A stretch of DNA of 64,000 nt. It comes from Liolophura sinensis (taxonomy: Eukaryota; Mollusca; Polyplacophora; Chitonida; Chitonidae). The DNA lies in assembly GCF_032854445.1 (NCBI RefSeq), contig NC_088301.1:13760281-13824280 (forward strand), given 5' to 3'. This document shows positions 12,001 to 22,266 of the stretch, piece by piece (within the stretch, counting starts at the first letter, position 1; every line of letters begins with the position of its first letter). The translations under genes and the position numbers were made by a program. The notes under the pieces are model-generated. The model saw nothing but the letters and a program-made list of their open reading frames with translations, ran no database searches and had not been told where the DNA came from.

Positions 12001-13713
12001 CGGAATGTGACAGAAAACTTCTGTGACAGATCTGGTATATATCCCTCTGGCAGAAGTGGCACTTTTTAAACCCAGTACCATCGCCCCGCACCAAACCTCA
12101 GACTAAACCCTACCCTAAACCCCACCCTAAATCCTACCCCAAGCCACACCCTTTGGTTTTAATCACATCAGGAGGTGTGTCCGATACTCGGTGGTGTGTT
12201 GTTTCCTCTTCTGCTGGGTTAATCTTAAAATGATTGTTTCTGTATCAAACAAATGAATAGAATGTTCTGAATTTCTGTTTAAACTTTAAATGTAGTGGAA
12301 TGGTAATCTCATGCATGACTTCTCAATCTTTCTCAGGATTGGGGGGTACCAGACAGGGGCATGTGTCCAGCCCAACAGCGTGAGCCTAGCACTAAGGATT
12401 CTCATGGTTCCAGGTCCTGTTATCTTCATCCTCATTGCTCTCATCTTCCTCTGGAAATATCCCATAACAGAACATCGCAGATTAGAGATTAGACAAGCTA
12501 TTGAGGATTTAAAGTAAGAATGGTTTTCTGATGTCTTTATTTGTGCATGATTGTTTACGCAATCACCAAAGCTATTCAGATATTTTCACTTATTTAAATT
12601 ACTTTTTGAAGGTGTTGATAATTTCAAATTCTGCGCTATTTGTATTAACATAAAAAAATGGTAAAACATGTATGTTTAAAATCTTTATGGGACCCTGACC
12701 AAAGGTCACCTTTAAGGGTAATGTATGATGTAAAATTGATACAAATTTAATAAAATGGAGGGAGCAGGAACAGAGAGTTTCGTATATACATGATTTAAAT
12801 TCCCGTATTTCACCTGAAGTGTAGCCTGTAAAAAATGCACTTCCAAAAACACATAAAAGCATGTTAAAATGACAGTTTTGGTGTCAGCTCTTAAGTTTTT
12901 CTGATGACAAATTAATCATCAAAAAAAAAGGAAAAAAATCAACTGAAAACTCGTCAAGTGGGACCATAAAGTGAATCAGTCAATCAGAATTAAGTGTCAA
13001 AATGTGTCACTTGAAAATAGCTTTAAGTTAAACACATGAAGTAGACTCTGAAAAGCAGCACAGCTGAATATGCTGTCTGAGCCTGGCATAGTAAATCTGT
13101 TTTCTTCCATTAATTTGTATAGCTGACAGGTAGGCCAACACCTGTTAAAGACCAGGTAACAAGCTGTGCTATAAAGCCTCTACCCTGCCCTTTTATGTGG
13201 CCAATTGAGACTTGACATGCCAGGTGTTGTACTAACTGCACAGCTAGGTTGCTTTGTTCTTCACAAAATATATTACAACCAGCTTCAACTCTGTCTGGTT
13301 TGGATGGTGAAAAAAACAAAACACTGTGAGGGGTGGATCCCAACAGCTAGCCAGTCAAGGCCCAACTTGTGTGTAATCACGTGTTTATTTATTTATTATT
13401 TTTATTATTTTTTTCTTTACCATTTGAAAATGACTTTAACAAAACAGTGATCTAGCTATATCATCTTTTCTTTGTTCCTTATTTGTCTTATTGGAAAGTG
13501 AATAAGCCATTTTTGATCAAATTCTAAATGATCCTCTTATATACAATACAAATGATGTTGCAAAACTTTTTTCTTTTCCCATGATTCACCAGGAGTGATC
13601 AAAGCCCAAACCACAATTCAGGGAAGAGACAGAAGACAAATCAATCTAACAGGTCAAAGGAGGTCCTTGCCAGTTTGAGTTACAGAAGTATAGATGACTC
13701 AACAGAATTTTGA
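76..13713 (+). CDS. MFSD2A: MFSD2A-like sodium-dependent lysophosphatidylcholine symporter, last 10 coding exons (5' end outside window)
   Basis: Major facilitator superfamily lipid transporter of the MFSD2 family, which imports lysophosphatidylcholine at the plasma membrane with Na+. Coding exons, all with AG/GT borders and joining in one frame: 76-154, 1076-1203, 2868-2958, 4264-4376, 5130-5213, 7217-7300, 8048-8160, 10838-10975, 12337-12513, 13593-13713 (stop TGA). They total 1128 bp, i.e. 375 residues, against roughly 540 for vertebrate MFSD2A, so about 150 N-terminal residues lie to the left. Family hallmarks: HVPYTSLTMYI followed by ERDSVTAYR; VVQGQLV; HGPYVKL; FGKKKAYAAG; LLPWSMLPDVLDDF; FYVFCNKFAAGIGLG; GGYQTGACVQP; a cytosolic tail after KYPITEHRR. 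The loop VNKYRVAGECSAETTI between two membrane helices is not conserved with vertebrates as I recall them. Choosing MFSD2A over MFSD2B is by overall similarity; a single invertebrate MFSD2 ancestor is equally possible. Confidence 0.93.
503..840. repeat. 22-bp minisatellite in MFSD2A-like intron
   Basis: About 15 degenerate copies of a 22-bp unit built on ACTACAGGCAAACCACAGAC. It fills the middle of the intron between the exons ending at 154 and starting at 1076. There is no coding signal. Confidence 0.85.
1142..1880 (+). repeat. 111-bp tandem array seeded by an exon end and its splice donor
   Basis: Seven tandem units with a period of 111 bp (first step 110). The first unit contains the last ~60 bases of coding exon 1076-1203, its donor, and ~50 bases of intron; the next six are downstream copies of that block. 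Donor-like GTGAG sites recur at 1204, 1314, 1425, 1536, 1647 and 1869; the sixth copy at 1758 is mutated to TTGAG. Only the donor at 1204 keeps frame with the next exon: later ones add 110 bp plus multiples of 111 (2 mod 3) and bring in a stop codon. Confidence 0.9.
1889..1918. mobile_element. Fragment of the 30.9-kb MITE-like element
   Basis: GGGACTAATATAACTGTTAT followed by TTATCCCAGG matches the centre of the inverted-repeat element at 30942-31124. It directly abuts the end of the 111-bp array. Confidence 0.5.
2053..2132. repeat. 23-bp tandem repeat, about 3.5 copies
   Basis: Unit GACATTATCAGCTGCATAGT plus ACA, repeated in the intron 1204-2867. Confidence 0.8.
2256..2716. repeat. 21/42-bp minisatellite with open frames
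   Basis: About 22 copies of a 21-bp unit (GAAATGAATAGCAGTAATAC plus A), arranged as a 42-bp dimer alternating AGCAGT and AGTGGT versions. The unit is a multiple of three and has no stop in several frames, so it gives a 161-codon open frame (2270-2755) of EMNSSNT/EMNSGNT heptads. It lies inside an intron of the MFSD2A-like gene and has no independent evidence of translation. Confidence 0.92.
3247..3434. mobile_element. Foldback (inverted-repeat) element
   Basis: The arm CTTGGTGTTTGTTGTGTGAC (3261-3286 with flanks) is the near-perfect reverse complement of GTTACACAACAAACACCAAG (3366-3391), with 2 mismatches in 26. The right arm is duplicated at 3401-3426. It could fold into a hairpin with an ~80-base loop and is probably a MITE or foldback remnant. 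Confidence 0.6.
3606..3762. repeat. 52-bp tandem repeat, 3 copies
   Basis: Units start at GTTGTAATAACAAAGTGATA at 3606, 3658 and 3710. Located in the intron between 2958 and 4264. Confidence 0.85.
4475..4550 (+). mobile_element. Fragment of SINE family A (tail region)
   Basis: CATATGACTGAAAGTTTGTG followed by CAACGTTAAACCCCCAGCAT is the reverse complement of the tail of the SINE at 31764-32118 (GTTTAACGTCG ... CAGTCAT). It lies in the intron after exon 4264-4376. Confidence 0.6.
4638..4857. mobile_element. Diverged MITE family 2 copy
   Basis: Starts CTGTATTTTGCCTGAAGTTT and contains an internal segment (CACTTAAGTTTTGTCTGATGA) like those at 12803-13050 and 58711-58920. The right end, CGAACTTAAGGTGCAATGCA, is decayed. 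Confidence 0.45.
5313..7038. repeat. 32-bp minisatellite, about 54 copies
   Basis: Unit TGATTATTCTGAGGGTATTG plus TTATATGTAGAC. It fills most of the intron between exons 5130-5213 and 7217-7300. Variants (CCAAGGGCAT, ATACGTGG, TGTTTATT) recur in the same order 192 bp apart (for example 5491 and 5683), showing a six-unit higher-order repeat. Confidence 0.95.
7350..7397 (+). mobile_element. Tail fragment of SINE family B
   Basis: GAGTATGGCGTAAAACACTAATCAAGTAAATC matches the 3' end of family B in forward orientation, with an AAATAAAT-type tail. Immediately downstream of exon 7217-7300. Confidence 0.55.
8335..9436. repeat. 26-bp minisatellite, about 42 copies
   Basis: Unit TGATCACTAGTGTTCATCTT plus TGGAAA. 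Most units contain two overlapping palindromic hexamers, TGATCA and ACTAGT. It lies in the intron between exons 8048-8160 and 10838-10975. Confidence 0.94.
9437..10190. repeat. 32-bp minisatellite with a palindromic core
   Basis: About 20 degenerate copies of a 32-bp unit (GCCTTGCTTTAAGATACTG, then TGGACATTGTCCA). The core TGGACA-T-TGTCCA is an inverted repeat. It directly abuts the 26-bp array and is interrupted at 9830-9884 by a SINE fragment. Confidence 0.88.
9830..9884 (-). mobile_element. 5'-truncated SINE family B inserted in the 32-bp array
   Basis: (TTTA)n tail followed by TTTGATTGGTGTTTTACACC and CTCAAGAATATT. TGTGGAAACAGTGG occurs on both sides, consistent with a target-site duplication, although the array repeat itself could also supply it. 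Confidence 0.75.
11019..11163. mobile_element. MITE family 1, left-end fragment
   Basis: ACTAATTCCTCAACCGTTTC begins the element; the internal GCAACTTTCAGTGCAATTTA and TTTAATTTGATTTT match the copies at 25616 and 61618. The right terminal repeat is missing. Confidence 0.6.
11690..11965 (-). mobile_element. Possible decayed tRNA-derived SINE
   Basis: CAGGGTTTGAACCCAGA at ~11899 is, on the minus strand, a good pol III B-box-like sequence (GGTTCAAACCC). No clear A box or tail was found, so this call is tentative. Confidence 0.3.
12803..13050. mobile_element. Diverged MITE family 2 copy
   Basis: CGTATTTCACCTGAAGTGTA at the left and CTCTTAAGTTTTTCTGATGA inside resemble the complete copy at 58711-58920. 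The right end is poorly preserved. Located in the last intron of the MFSD2A-like gene. Confidence 0.45.
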
Positions 13714-13861
13714 TTTACTGTTAGTATCTATCTATATAAACGTGTTAAAGTTTACTACTAGGTTGAGAACTGATGAACACCATGATTTTATGCTTTAAAC
13801 TGGTTTATAATGGAATGGTATAAGAAAGTTATCCAAATACATGCAGTTTTCAGTCTACATG

Positions 13862-14013
13862 TACTGTAATTCTTCAACCTTTTCATGTTTGCAAGGTATT
13901 CACGACCGGCTGATAAAATTTTACATTTTGTGAAGCTCTGAAATTGACAAAAAATGTGAATAAGTTGCACTGAAAGCTACACTGTCAAATGAAAAGGTTG
14001 AAGAATTCAGGTA
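13862..14013. mobile_element. MITE family 1 copy in the MFSD2A-like 3' region
   Basis: Ends TACTGTAATTCTTCAACCTT and AAAAGGTTGAAGAATTCAGG-TA are inverted repeats, each bounded by TA, suggesting a TA target site. The 152-bp internal part is shortened. It is ~150 bp past the stop codon and so probably within the 3' UTR. Confidence 0.75.
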
Positions 14014-14983
14014 CTTTTACAATGTTACTTTTGTAACGATTTGCATATACCAAAGCACCAAGTTTAAAATTCACAGACTTTGTTATCCTGTGGCCGGTGT
14101 ATTTTAACCATATGTGAAATCACATAAGTCAAACAACATTGTACAGTGTTTAACATTTTCTTTGTGTGAGGAAAGAAGTCAAATAAGATCAAAGGCACTA
14201 TTTTCTTTATTTACTTTTCTACATACTAGTATTTTGCTTATTGTGCAATTTTACGAGATTACAAACATGCATATTCTATATAAACCATATATGGAAGAAA
14301 TTTTGATGAATGTTCCATGTAGGCCTACATCATTTCATTTGTATAATATTGCTAGCTGTATGTGGGCTATATAGCTTAAAACTGACCAGTTATGGATTCT
14401 ATTGAAGTACTCATAATGATCGTAGAAATCTCAAATTGTTAAAGCATTGCAATGCATTTAAGATGTAGTTATTTTGTGCCAGTCGTTTACGCAGGGTAAC
14501 AAAGGACTTCCAAAGGACTCTTTCAATCATTACACAGACAAAAAAATTGAAAGAAAATTGATTTTATTCTGAAATTGATATCATGATTGGCAAAAAACCC
14601 ATACGTATGTAAATTTGTACTTCGCATATCTAAGATCATTTAAATATGCTGTACAGAAGCTGAGTTTCTATTGCCTTTCCATTATTTCTGTATTACCATA
14701 ACCACAAAATAGAGGACTCTCCAGTAAATGTCATACATCATAGTAATTTATGTGGTTGTATCCTTCTAGATATTTTCATACAATAAGACACCATGTTTTA
14801 AATATTGTTGTTTTTCTATCGGAAGTTTTTATAGTGCAAGATATGCAGTGTAAAAATAATTAATGCTTTCTTTTGAGAAGTATTTATAAATTATAAAATA
14901 TTTTGTTTTTTGATTCCCAATATCTTAATTGCACGTGTAAAAATATAAATCGATATGCATGTTACATTTCTTTGACATCATCT

Positions 14984-14989
14984 AATAAA
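14984..14989 (+). terminator. Candidate poly(A) signal AATAAA for the MFSD2A-like gene
   Basis: First canonical AATAAA I found after the stop codon, ~1.3 kb downstream. A second lies at 15415-15420 (AAAATAAAAGAT). Neither has transcript support here. Confidence 0.35.
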
Positions 14990-15414
14990 GCCTACAGTGA
15001 TACTTATGGATTCTTTACATCCCAGAAATTATTGAGGTGAAATGATTCTTGTCAAACACATTGTGCAGTAAAATCTATATGTACGAGTTCAAATATTTTA
15101 ATCTTTCATGGTTTGTTATTATACTGTTATGTTTTTTTTGTCCAAATGAGCTGGTGTGCAAATTGTTTTCGAACCCTTAATCATTCATTCTACTTTTACA
15201 AAGAACCTAAAGAATCTATGGTATATCATTTGTATGCACAAAGTTTTAATATGACCACGCACATACTGAGCTAAAGTTAGGACTTCATATTAAAATTGTT
15301 ACCAGTGTTTTTTTACTATTATTATTTACATGAATGTATGTATTATATTCCCCATGATTAAGCTTTCATAATTTCTCATTATAATTTACCAGCATTGCAA
15401 CAGTTGACCATCAA

Positions 15415-15420
15415 AATAAA
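15415..15420 (+). terminator. Alternative candidate poly(A) signal
   Basis: AATAAA in an A-rich context ~770 bases before the next gene's start codon. It is an alternative to the signal at 14984. Confidence 0.3.
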
Positions 15421-16186
15421 AGATACAAAACCATTTATACTTTGCCATTAAAGAAACCACTTGCTTTCTGTGTCCCATTTCTCACTTGTTGAAGTTTTAG
15501 AATAAGACTACGTGTAGGCAAAAAAATAAGTGAAAATAGGCCTACTTAACCTTTGCTAAAGGAGAATACCTCATATCAAGAGCAGGGTCCACTTTCACTA
15601 AACAACATGAGTCAGATTTCTCATAACTTTCTTTCATAAAAGGTGTTGTCTGTGTCATAGTGAGAATAAGGTGGTGTCCTTTACACGAAAAGTTACAAAA
15701 AACTGATTTATAAAGTTTTATGAAAGTGGGCCCACAATAACAACAGGGATGGTGGGTGGGAGAGGTGGGTAAATTTCAGATTAGGAGAGGGTCAAAGGGA
15801 CTGCTCTATGAAACATGGCTGTGCATTGTGGCCAGAACATGTTTGAGTTTTATGATGATCACAAATATCAGAGCAGATCATCTACAAGTCTGTGGGGAGA
15901 AAATAGTATCTTTCAGAAATTATTCAGGGGTATTTTTCACTGAGTTGGTGTTTCCTCCCACCATAATGCTATCTGTAGTCATATAAGTAAAATATTCTTG
16001 AGAATGGTACTGGTGGCACTGGTGTTTATAAGAAGTAGTGGTAAATGTTCAGGATTGAATTGTGCATGTATATATTTTATTTGACGTTTTACGGCAAAGG
16101 GAGGTAAGCGTTAAAGTGGGATAGGGGGCGCCTCGGTCAATTTATGCTCATGTGATAGGAAAACGAGTAGACGTACAAACAGCAAG

Positions 16187-19100
16187 ATGGAGTTGGAAAG
16201 GCAGCCTACGAAGACGATTGGGATGCCAACAAGGCTAATTTATGATGTCTTAGTGGGAATATTCATCTCAATTTTAATTTTAATAGGTAAGTCTGTGAAC
16301 AGTTTCCCAATGTATATTTATGAGAGGTGAACTAATTTGATATTTCGACCTAAGGTTATTTTTGTCAATCTGTGACTGTCAGTCACTTGACATCACCGGA
16401 ATGTCAGGTGCCGTAGGGTTCTCAAAATGATCACTCAACCGGCATTTGGCAAAATCAAACAAAACACCAGAAATATTATTGGAATGTTATTAGCATCCAA
16501 CAAATCAGAAATTAGATGTAACAATGACAATCGTGGTGTGGTAAATTATTGTTGAGAGCCAGAGGAATCTGAGATTGTTGTGTTTGTAATTTTGACACAA
16601 GAATCCAGGAGAGGATGTCTTAATTTTGTGTCCGTTACCTGAAATTTCTTTTTTATGAGGAAAACCAGAATTTCTGTTGTAAGGAGAATACGATACATGG
16701 CAAGTTTGAAACAAATAAAGGCTGAACCTGCAGATTCATGGTCGTGGGCTGCCCTAGTCCATCTAGATGATCTGGATGAGTGTGCTATTTAAATATTCTG
16801 ACATCCATCAACACCTCTCAAAAGCATGGCATGGATTTCAAACTCCCATCTCCTTTCAACTAAGGGCAGTCCAAATCACTTCCTTTGTGCATTTATATCT
16901 AATTTTCCAGTGGAATCTCTAATACCATCCTCTTAATTTATTATCCACACCAATAGAACTAATTCACTCGCTGACTTGTCATCACACAGACTGCTAGAAC
17001 TTCGGCAGAACCGAGTGCCTTGCCATTTTGAAGTGTCATGTGACCTACTACTGGGTTTAACTGAATTTCGGCATTGAAATCCTCGGGAAAACTATCATGT
17101 TCCCACTGCCGTTTGCAAGAACAACTTCATTCTTCGTAATTCAAACCAAAAAGGCATAAAAACGAACATGTATTTTAGTGCAGGTAAGTTTGGGTGCTGT
17201 TAGCGCAGACTTTGAGAGGTGGCAATAGACTCAGTATCACGATGAATGACAGAATTTTAAAATAGCACACTGTGTTCAATTAGATGTACAAGGGCTTGCT
17301 AGCTGCTGTTGTATAAGTGAAATATTCCTAAATCAGTTTATGTTTAACTGCTTGTCGAACATGCTTACAACAATTTAGACTGACTGGATTTAGTCATAAC
17401 TTTCATCGTAGCATGCAGTAAGAGTTGAAAAAAAAAATAAAATTGTTTCCTCCCTTTCTCACTACTTGTGGGACCTTGGTGTTCATGAGCATTCAGTGAC
17501 ACTTGTGTGGCTGTTTGCACAATGATCATTGAAGACCACGCGTCTCCCACTAGTGTGATGTGCATACATCTGTATAAAACATGTGGTAAATTTCGTCAGT
17601 AACTTGCCCAGGTTCAGTAGTTTACATCTGGCACTCCTGTTTCCTTCACCCATAAAGCTCACCACCATCATATATATATAATATTATTCACCAGTACTGG
17701 GCGGTATGGCATTAAATGGCAATCAAATAATTAACAAAAACGTAGCTTGAACTATTACTTTGTTTTTGTCTTTTGTCACCCTGCATGGATTATAGTGTGA
17801 ATGGTGAGATGAAATGATCTTCAGTGATTTTAGTATTCACCTATCTGCAAAGGTATCAGGCTAGTCAAGGGTGACTGCATATAACTCTGCAAAAGTTTAT
17901 GTTGACACATACTGTAGTCACCAGGGAGCTAGGGGAAATCTAGTTAAGAGGGGGGAATACGCATGCCAGTTTGGCCTAGCTTCATGTACAGGATCTGTAC
18001 ATGTACGGCCCATATGCGTGAAACAAAACTGGTACATAGCAAAGACAGTAAAATGTGCTAGTGCAATTATTCAACCTTTTTGCATGTTTTGAATTACATT
18101 AAATTTTGTTAAAGGAAAAAATAAGCAACAGGGTAGAGGAAACAACAGCACATCACCAGGTACCTGACATATCTGGTGAGCTCATAGTACAGCTTTGGGT
18201 TAAAAGATTTGTACGTCTAATCTCCCTGTTAACTTGCTTGTTTGAGAGATGGAATCAGTGAAGCTGCTATCATGGATGTAGATAGTGTTACAAGCACTCA
18301 GACAGGATAGACATAAGGAGTAGGCACATACTATTGATGGGCTTCTTCTTTGATGAATATAGATAAAATGTAGATATTGTTACAAGCACTCAGACAGGAT
18401 AGACATAAGGAGTAGGCACATACTATTGATAGGCTTCCTCTTTGATGAATATAAATAAAATGTAGATAGTGTTACAAGCACTCAGACAGGATAGACATAA
18501 GGAGTAGGCACATACTATTGATAGGCTTCCTCTTTGATGAATATAGATAAAATGTAGATATTGTTACAAGCACTCAGACAGGATAGACATAAGGAGTAGG
18601 CACATACTATTGATAGGCTTCCTCTTTGATGAATATAGATAAAATGTAGATAGTGTTACAAGCACTCAGGCAGGATAGACATAAGGAGCAATCACATACT
18701 ATTGATAGGCTTCTTTGATGAATATAGATAAAATGTAGATAGTGTTACAAGCACTCAGACAGGATGGACATAAGGAGTAGGCACATACTATTGATAGGCT
18801 TCCTCTTTGATGAATATAGATAAAATGTTGATATTGTTACAAGCACTCAGACAGGATAGACATAAGGAGTAGGCACATACTTTTGATAGGCTTCCTCTTT
18901 GATGAATATAGATGAAATGTAGATAGTGTTGCAAGCACTCAGACAGGATGGACATAAGGAATAGGCACGTACTATTGGTAGGCTTTTTCTTTGATGAATA
19001 TAGATAAAATGTAGATAGTGTTACAAGCACTCAGACAGGATGGACATAAGGAGTGGGCACATACTATTGATAGGCTTCCTCTTTGATGAATATAGATAAA

Positions 19101-22100
19101 ATGTAGATAGTGTTACAAGCACTCAAACAGGAAAAACATGAGGAGTAGGCACATACTTTTGATAGGCTTTCTCTTTGATGAATATAGATAAAATGTAGAT
19201 AGTGTTGCAAGCACTCAGACAGGATGGACATAAGGAATAAGCACGTACTATTGGTAGGCTTTTTCTTTGATGAATATAGATAAAATGTAGATAGTGTTAC
19301 AAGCACTCAGACAGGATGGACATAAGGAGTGGGCACATACTATTGTTAGGCGACCTCTTTGATGAAAAAGGAGTATACACATGCTGAAGTTTAAATTTAT
19401 GTTCAGAATTCTCTTTGCATTCCCCAGTTACATTTAGATTTTCACACAAAGACTTCATCATTATATAAAAGGTCTCCAGAATACAGTGTACCTAATTTAT
19501 GTGTCTTTTTTTATTTACAGGTCTTTACTACATCCTCTCAGGCTATGGTGAAAGATTTGATATAGGATGGTAAGTAGTGAATAATACTGTGCGATAAAAA
19601 TAAAAACAACGAATTTTGCTTGGATTGAATCAGTCAAGTTTTGCCCCAGGCTGTTTTTTTTTATAATTCTTCCATTAACTTCTTGTTTTGATGCGTATGG
19701 TAAATTACCTAAAATTTATTTGCCTCTAAAATGGAATTTTTGACAAAATTATTGGTGATAATTTGATCATGTTTTTTCTGTGACTTACAAAGTACTGCTG
19801 TAAAGGCTGTCGACCGTCATCATTGATCCAACTGTATAAATGTGCTTGCTTCTGTGCCAGGTTCCTGACAGACACCTCACCGTACATGTGGGCCATGATT
19901 GGTATTGGCCTCTCCATCTCACTCTCTGTGGTAGGAGCCGCCTGGTAAGACACAGTGCCTGCTAACTATATTGAACCTACAATTTTTATCATTAACAAAG
20001 TTACTAATTTTGTCTGGGAGTTTTTCTCATCTTTGAAAGGTATCTTGAGGTTTGTTAGGCATTTTTTCTCCTACTTCCCATATTTCTCCCATGTTAAATT
20101 GCATAAGAATTTAGTTTCTCAAAGATGCTAAGTCATGAAACGAAGGGATGAGGAGTCTGGAAAGTGTAAGCTTGCATTGGTATTAAAAAGAGAAATTTCC
20201 ATTTTCTTTTTTGATTGCTTGGCGAATGAATACTTTTAAAAAATTTAAAAGGTAATAATACACACGGTAATAAGAATGATATAGTTTTGTCCTCACAAAT
20301 AAAAAGGAAATGGTTACTGAAAATTTCTTTGCTTCTTGTCACATTAACGTTGTATTACCTGAGGCTATGAAGTGACATGAGGCCTTACTATTCCTGTTGA
20401 TATAAAGCTGATATAAGGGAAAACATCCATGTTACAGGGGCATCCACACAACTGGAGTCAGCATCCTGGGGGGTGGAGTGAAAGCACCGCGAATCAAAAC
20501 CAAGAACCTTATCAGTATCATTTTCTGCGAAGCTGTGGCCATCTATGGAATCATAATGGCCATCGTGATCAGCAACAACGCTGAGGTCAGTTCACGGAAA
20601 CACGCTTTCTTTTTCAGTTAAACATGCCCTAATTCTTCAGGTGTTTCAACCACTTCTGCAACCAATATTTTGAAATATTCTAACATAAGTACATGGTGTG
20701 CAGAAGTGATTTGCACAGTTCTATGAAGCTTGTTTCTTTAGTGACATAAACAAGTCATTTTTAGTATCATTTTCATAATAATTGTATGCATAAATTCAAC
20801 GGAAAAAAGTGCTTTAGTGGTTGAAAAGGTTGAAGATTACAGTATTCTAACAACATGACTTCATATGGCCTCTTTCATGCAGCTATTTAATTATACGCTG
20901 CCAGGCAGAAATATTCAAGAGATAATAAGGGGAGATAACTATTTTGTGATTCACCAACTATGTGCCTTGGTAAAATATTTTGGCAGATGTCGTGAAACTC
21001 TTGAGTGTTACAATTAAGAAGTGTCCAGAAATATGAAAAGGTACTGTAGTTCACTAAATGTACTGCACAGAAAGCAAATTGGAATTTACATTATTTTACC
21101 TGCATTTTTAATGAGAACTATAAATTTTAAATGTTGTTTTTTATTTCAGGCGTACGATGATGCTATTGTGAGACTGCCACAGAATGCAGAGGCTTTGAGA
21201 AGTAATTATGCTGCTGGTAAGTGTGATATTTACTGCTCTACGGTTTGGTTTGTTGTGCACAAACATTTCATCATTAACTATGGACAATTTCATTCATCAC
21301 AGAACACTGAACAGTGCAAAGACATCATGATAGCCAGCATTGGAACACCTCTACCTTATAGCATGTGGTAAACGGGAAATGGTATGTTATTCAGTACAAC
21401 AATGCTATATTTGAGCATCAGTGCTTAGCAGCCATGGCACCCTCATTTCAGACAAATTTTCATTGTTAATAATAGGCTCCATCTGTTCGATAAATCTGTG
21501 TTAGTCCATACTGTGTTGGGCACAGCCCAGCCTTGTCAGAAAAGAAGGGCATTTTAAAGTATTGCGCTTTTTGCAATCTGGTTAATGGAGATATTTGTAT
21601 TGATGGAGTGTGTCGCTAAGCAGCCTTTATATAAACAAATAAGTATTCTTAAAGGTGGCTTCTCCAAGGTTGTCTTTTTTAATTTTTTTTCTTTTTTGAC
21701 AGATAAGAGATCTGTCAGGAGTGTGGAAGATTCATTAGAAAGACATTTGAGTAAAATCGTTTAATTTCAAATAAGTGTGATATGTATCAGGTGTTCATGT
21801 CAGGTGACATCTATTTTGCAGGCTATAAGATGTTTGGAGCTGGGTTGACAGTGGGACTAACAAACCTGGCTTGTGGCATCTGTGTGGGTATTGTTGGTTC
21901 AGGGGCTGCCCTGGCGGACGCCCAGAATGGCAGCCTCTTCGTGAAGATCCTCATCGTGGAAATCTTTGGCAGTGCTATCGGGTTGTTTGGCATCATCGTG
22001 GCCATCTTACAGGTAATGAGTTCATGATCATGACTTGAAAACTTGTTTGTCAGGATAATGTAGGTAGTGTGGCACAGTTAAAGTATGCCCTCTGTTAATT

Positions 22101-22266
22101 ACCATAAATTACAAAATTCCTCACTTCTGATTTCTTTTTGTAGCCTTTCTGCCAAATCTAATGATTTTTTTTTTTTTTTTTGATAAATAAATGGGATTAA
22201 CTGTGGCTTATTCCTCATATCTTTTTTTTTTTTCAGACAAATGGAGCTAAAATGGGAAATCCTTAA
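16187..22266 (+). CDS. ATP6V0B: V-type proton ATPase 21 kDa proteolipid subunit c''
   Basis: Membrane rotor subunit of the V-ATPase V0 sector, which pumps protons into endomembrane compartments. Seven exons with GT-AG borders in one frame: 16187-16286, 19521-19569, 19861-19944, 20438-20585, 21150-21216, 21822-22012, 22237-22266 (TAA), giving 222 residues (human about 205). ATG 16187 has a good context (AAG before, G after). Five hydrophobic segments are visible. The conserved proton-carrying Glu is E109 in FCEAVAIYG (the counterpart of the essential Glu in yeast Vma16), and a second conserved Glu is E196 in [33 protein letters not shown] and [14 protein letters not shown] are family signatures. 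The loop from residue 128 to 150 is encoded by its own small exon and is the least conserved part. It is a housekeeping gene; intron 1 holds a large minisatellite. Confidence 0.97.
18058..18105. mobile_element. Small MITE family 1 end fragment
   Basis: GTGCAATTATTCAACCTTTT plus TGCATG resembles the left terminal repeat of MITE family 1. Too short to be sure. Confidence 0.35.
18276..19364. repeat. 92-bp minisatellite, about 12 copies, in ATP6V0B intron 1
   Basis: The unit starts ATGTAGATAGTGTTACAAGC and recurs every 92 bp (18278, 18370, 18462 and onward). Variant units repeat in blocks of three (276 bp), so two 80-codon minus-strand frames 276 bp apart (18788-19030, 19064-19306) are near-identical; they are by-products of the repeat and not genes. 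The array ends ~155 bp before exon 2. Confidence 0.92.
20626..20845. mobile_element. MITE family 1b copy
   Basis: Begins CCCTAATTCTTCAGGTGTTT and ends TTGAAAAGGTTGAAGATTAC-AGTA. The interior AACCAATATTTTGAAATATT and TTTTCATAATAATTGTATG match the copies at 58307-58499 and, inverted, 41038-41274. It lies in the intron after exon 20438-20585 of ATP6V0B. Confidence 0.7.

Larger units (their letters stand above)
13714..16186 (+). other. 3' UTR and intergenic DNA between MFSD2A-like and ATP6V0B
   Basis: AT-rich, with no open frame worth calling. It contains the MITE at 13862-14013 and two candidate poly(A) signals (14984 and 15415). The interval just before 16187 should hold the ATP6V0B promoter and 5' UTR, but I see no TATA box or other diagnostic element. 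Confidence 0.5.
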
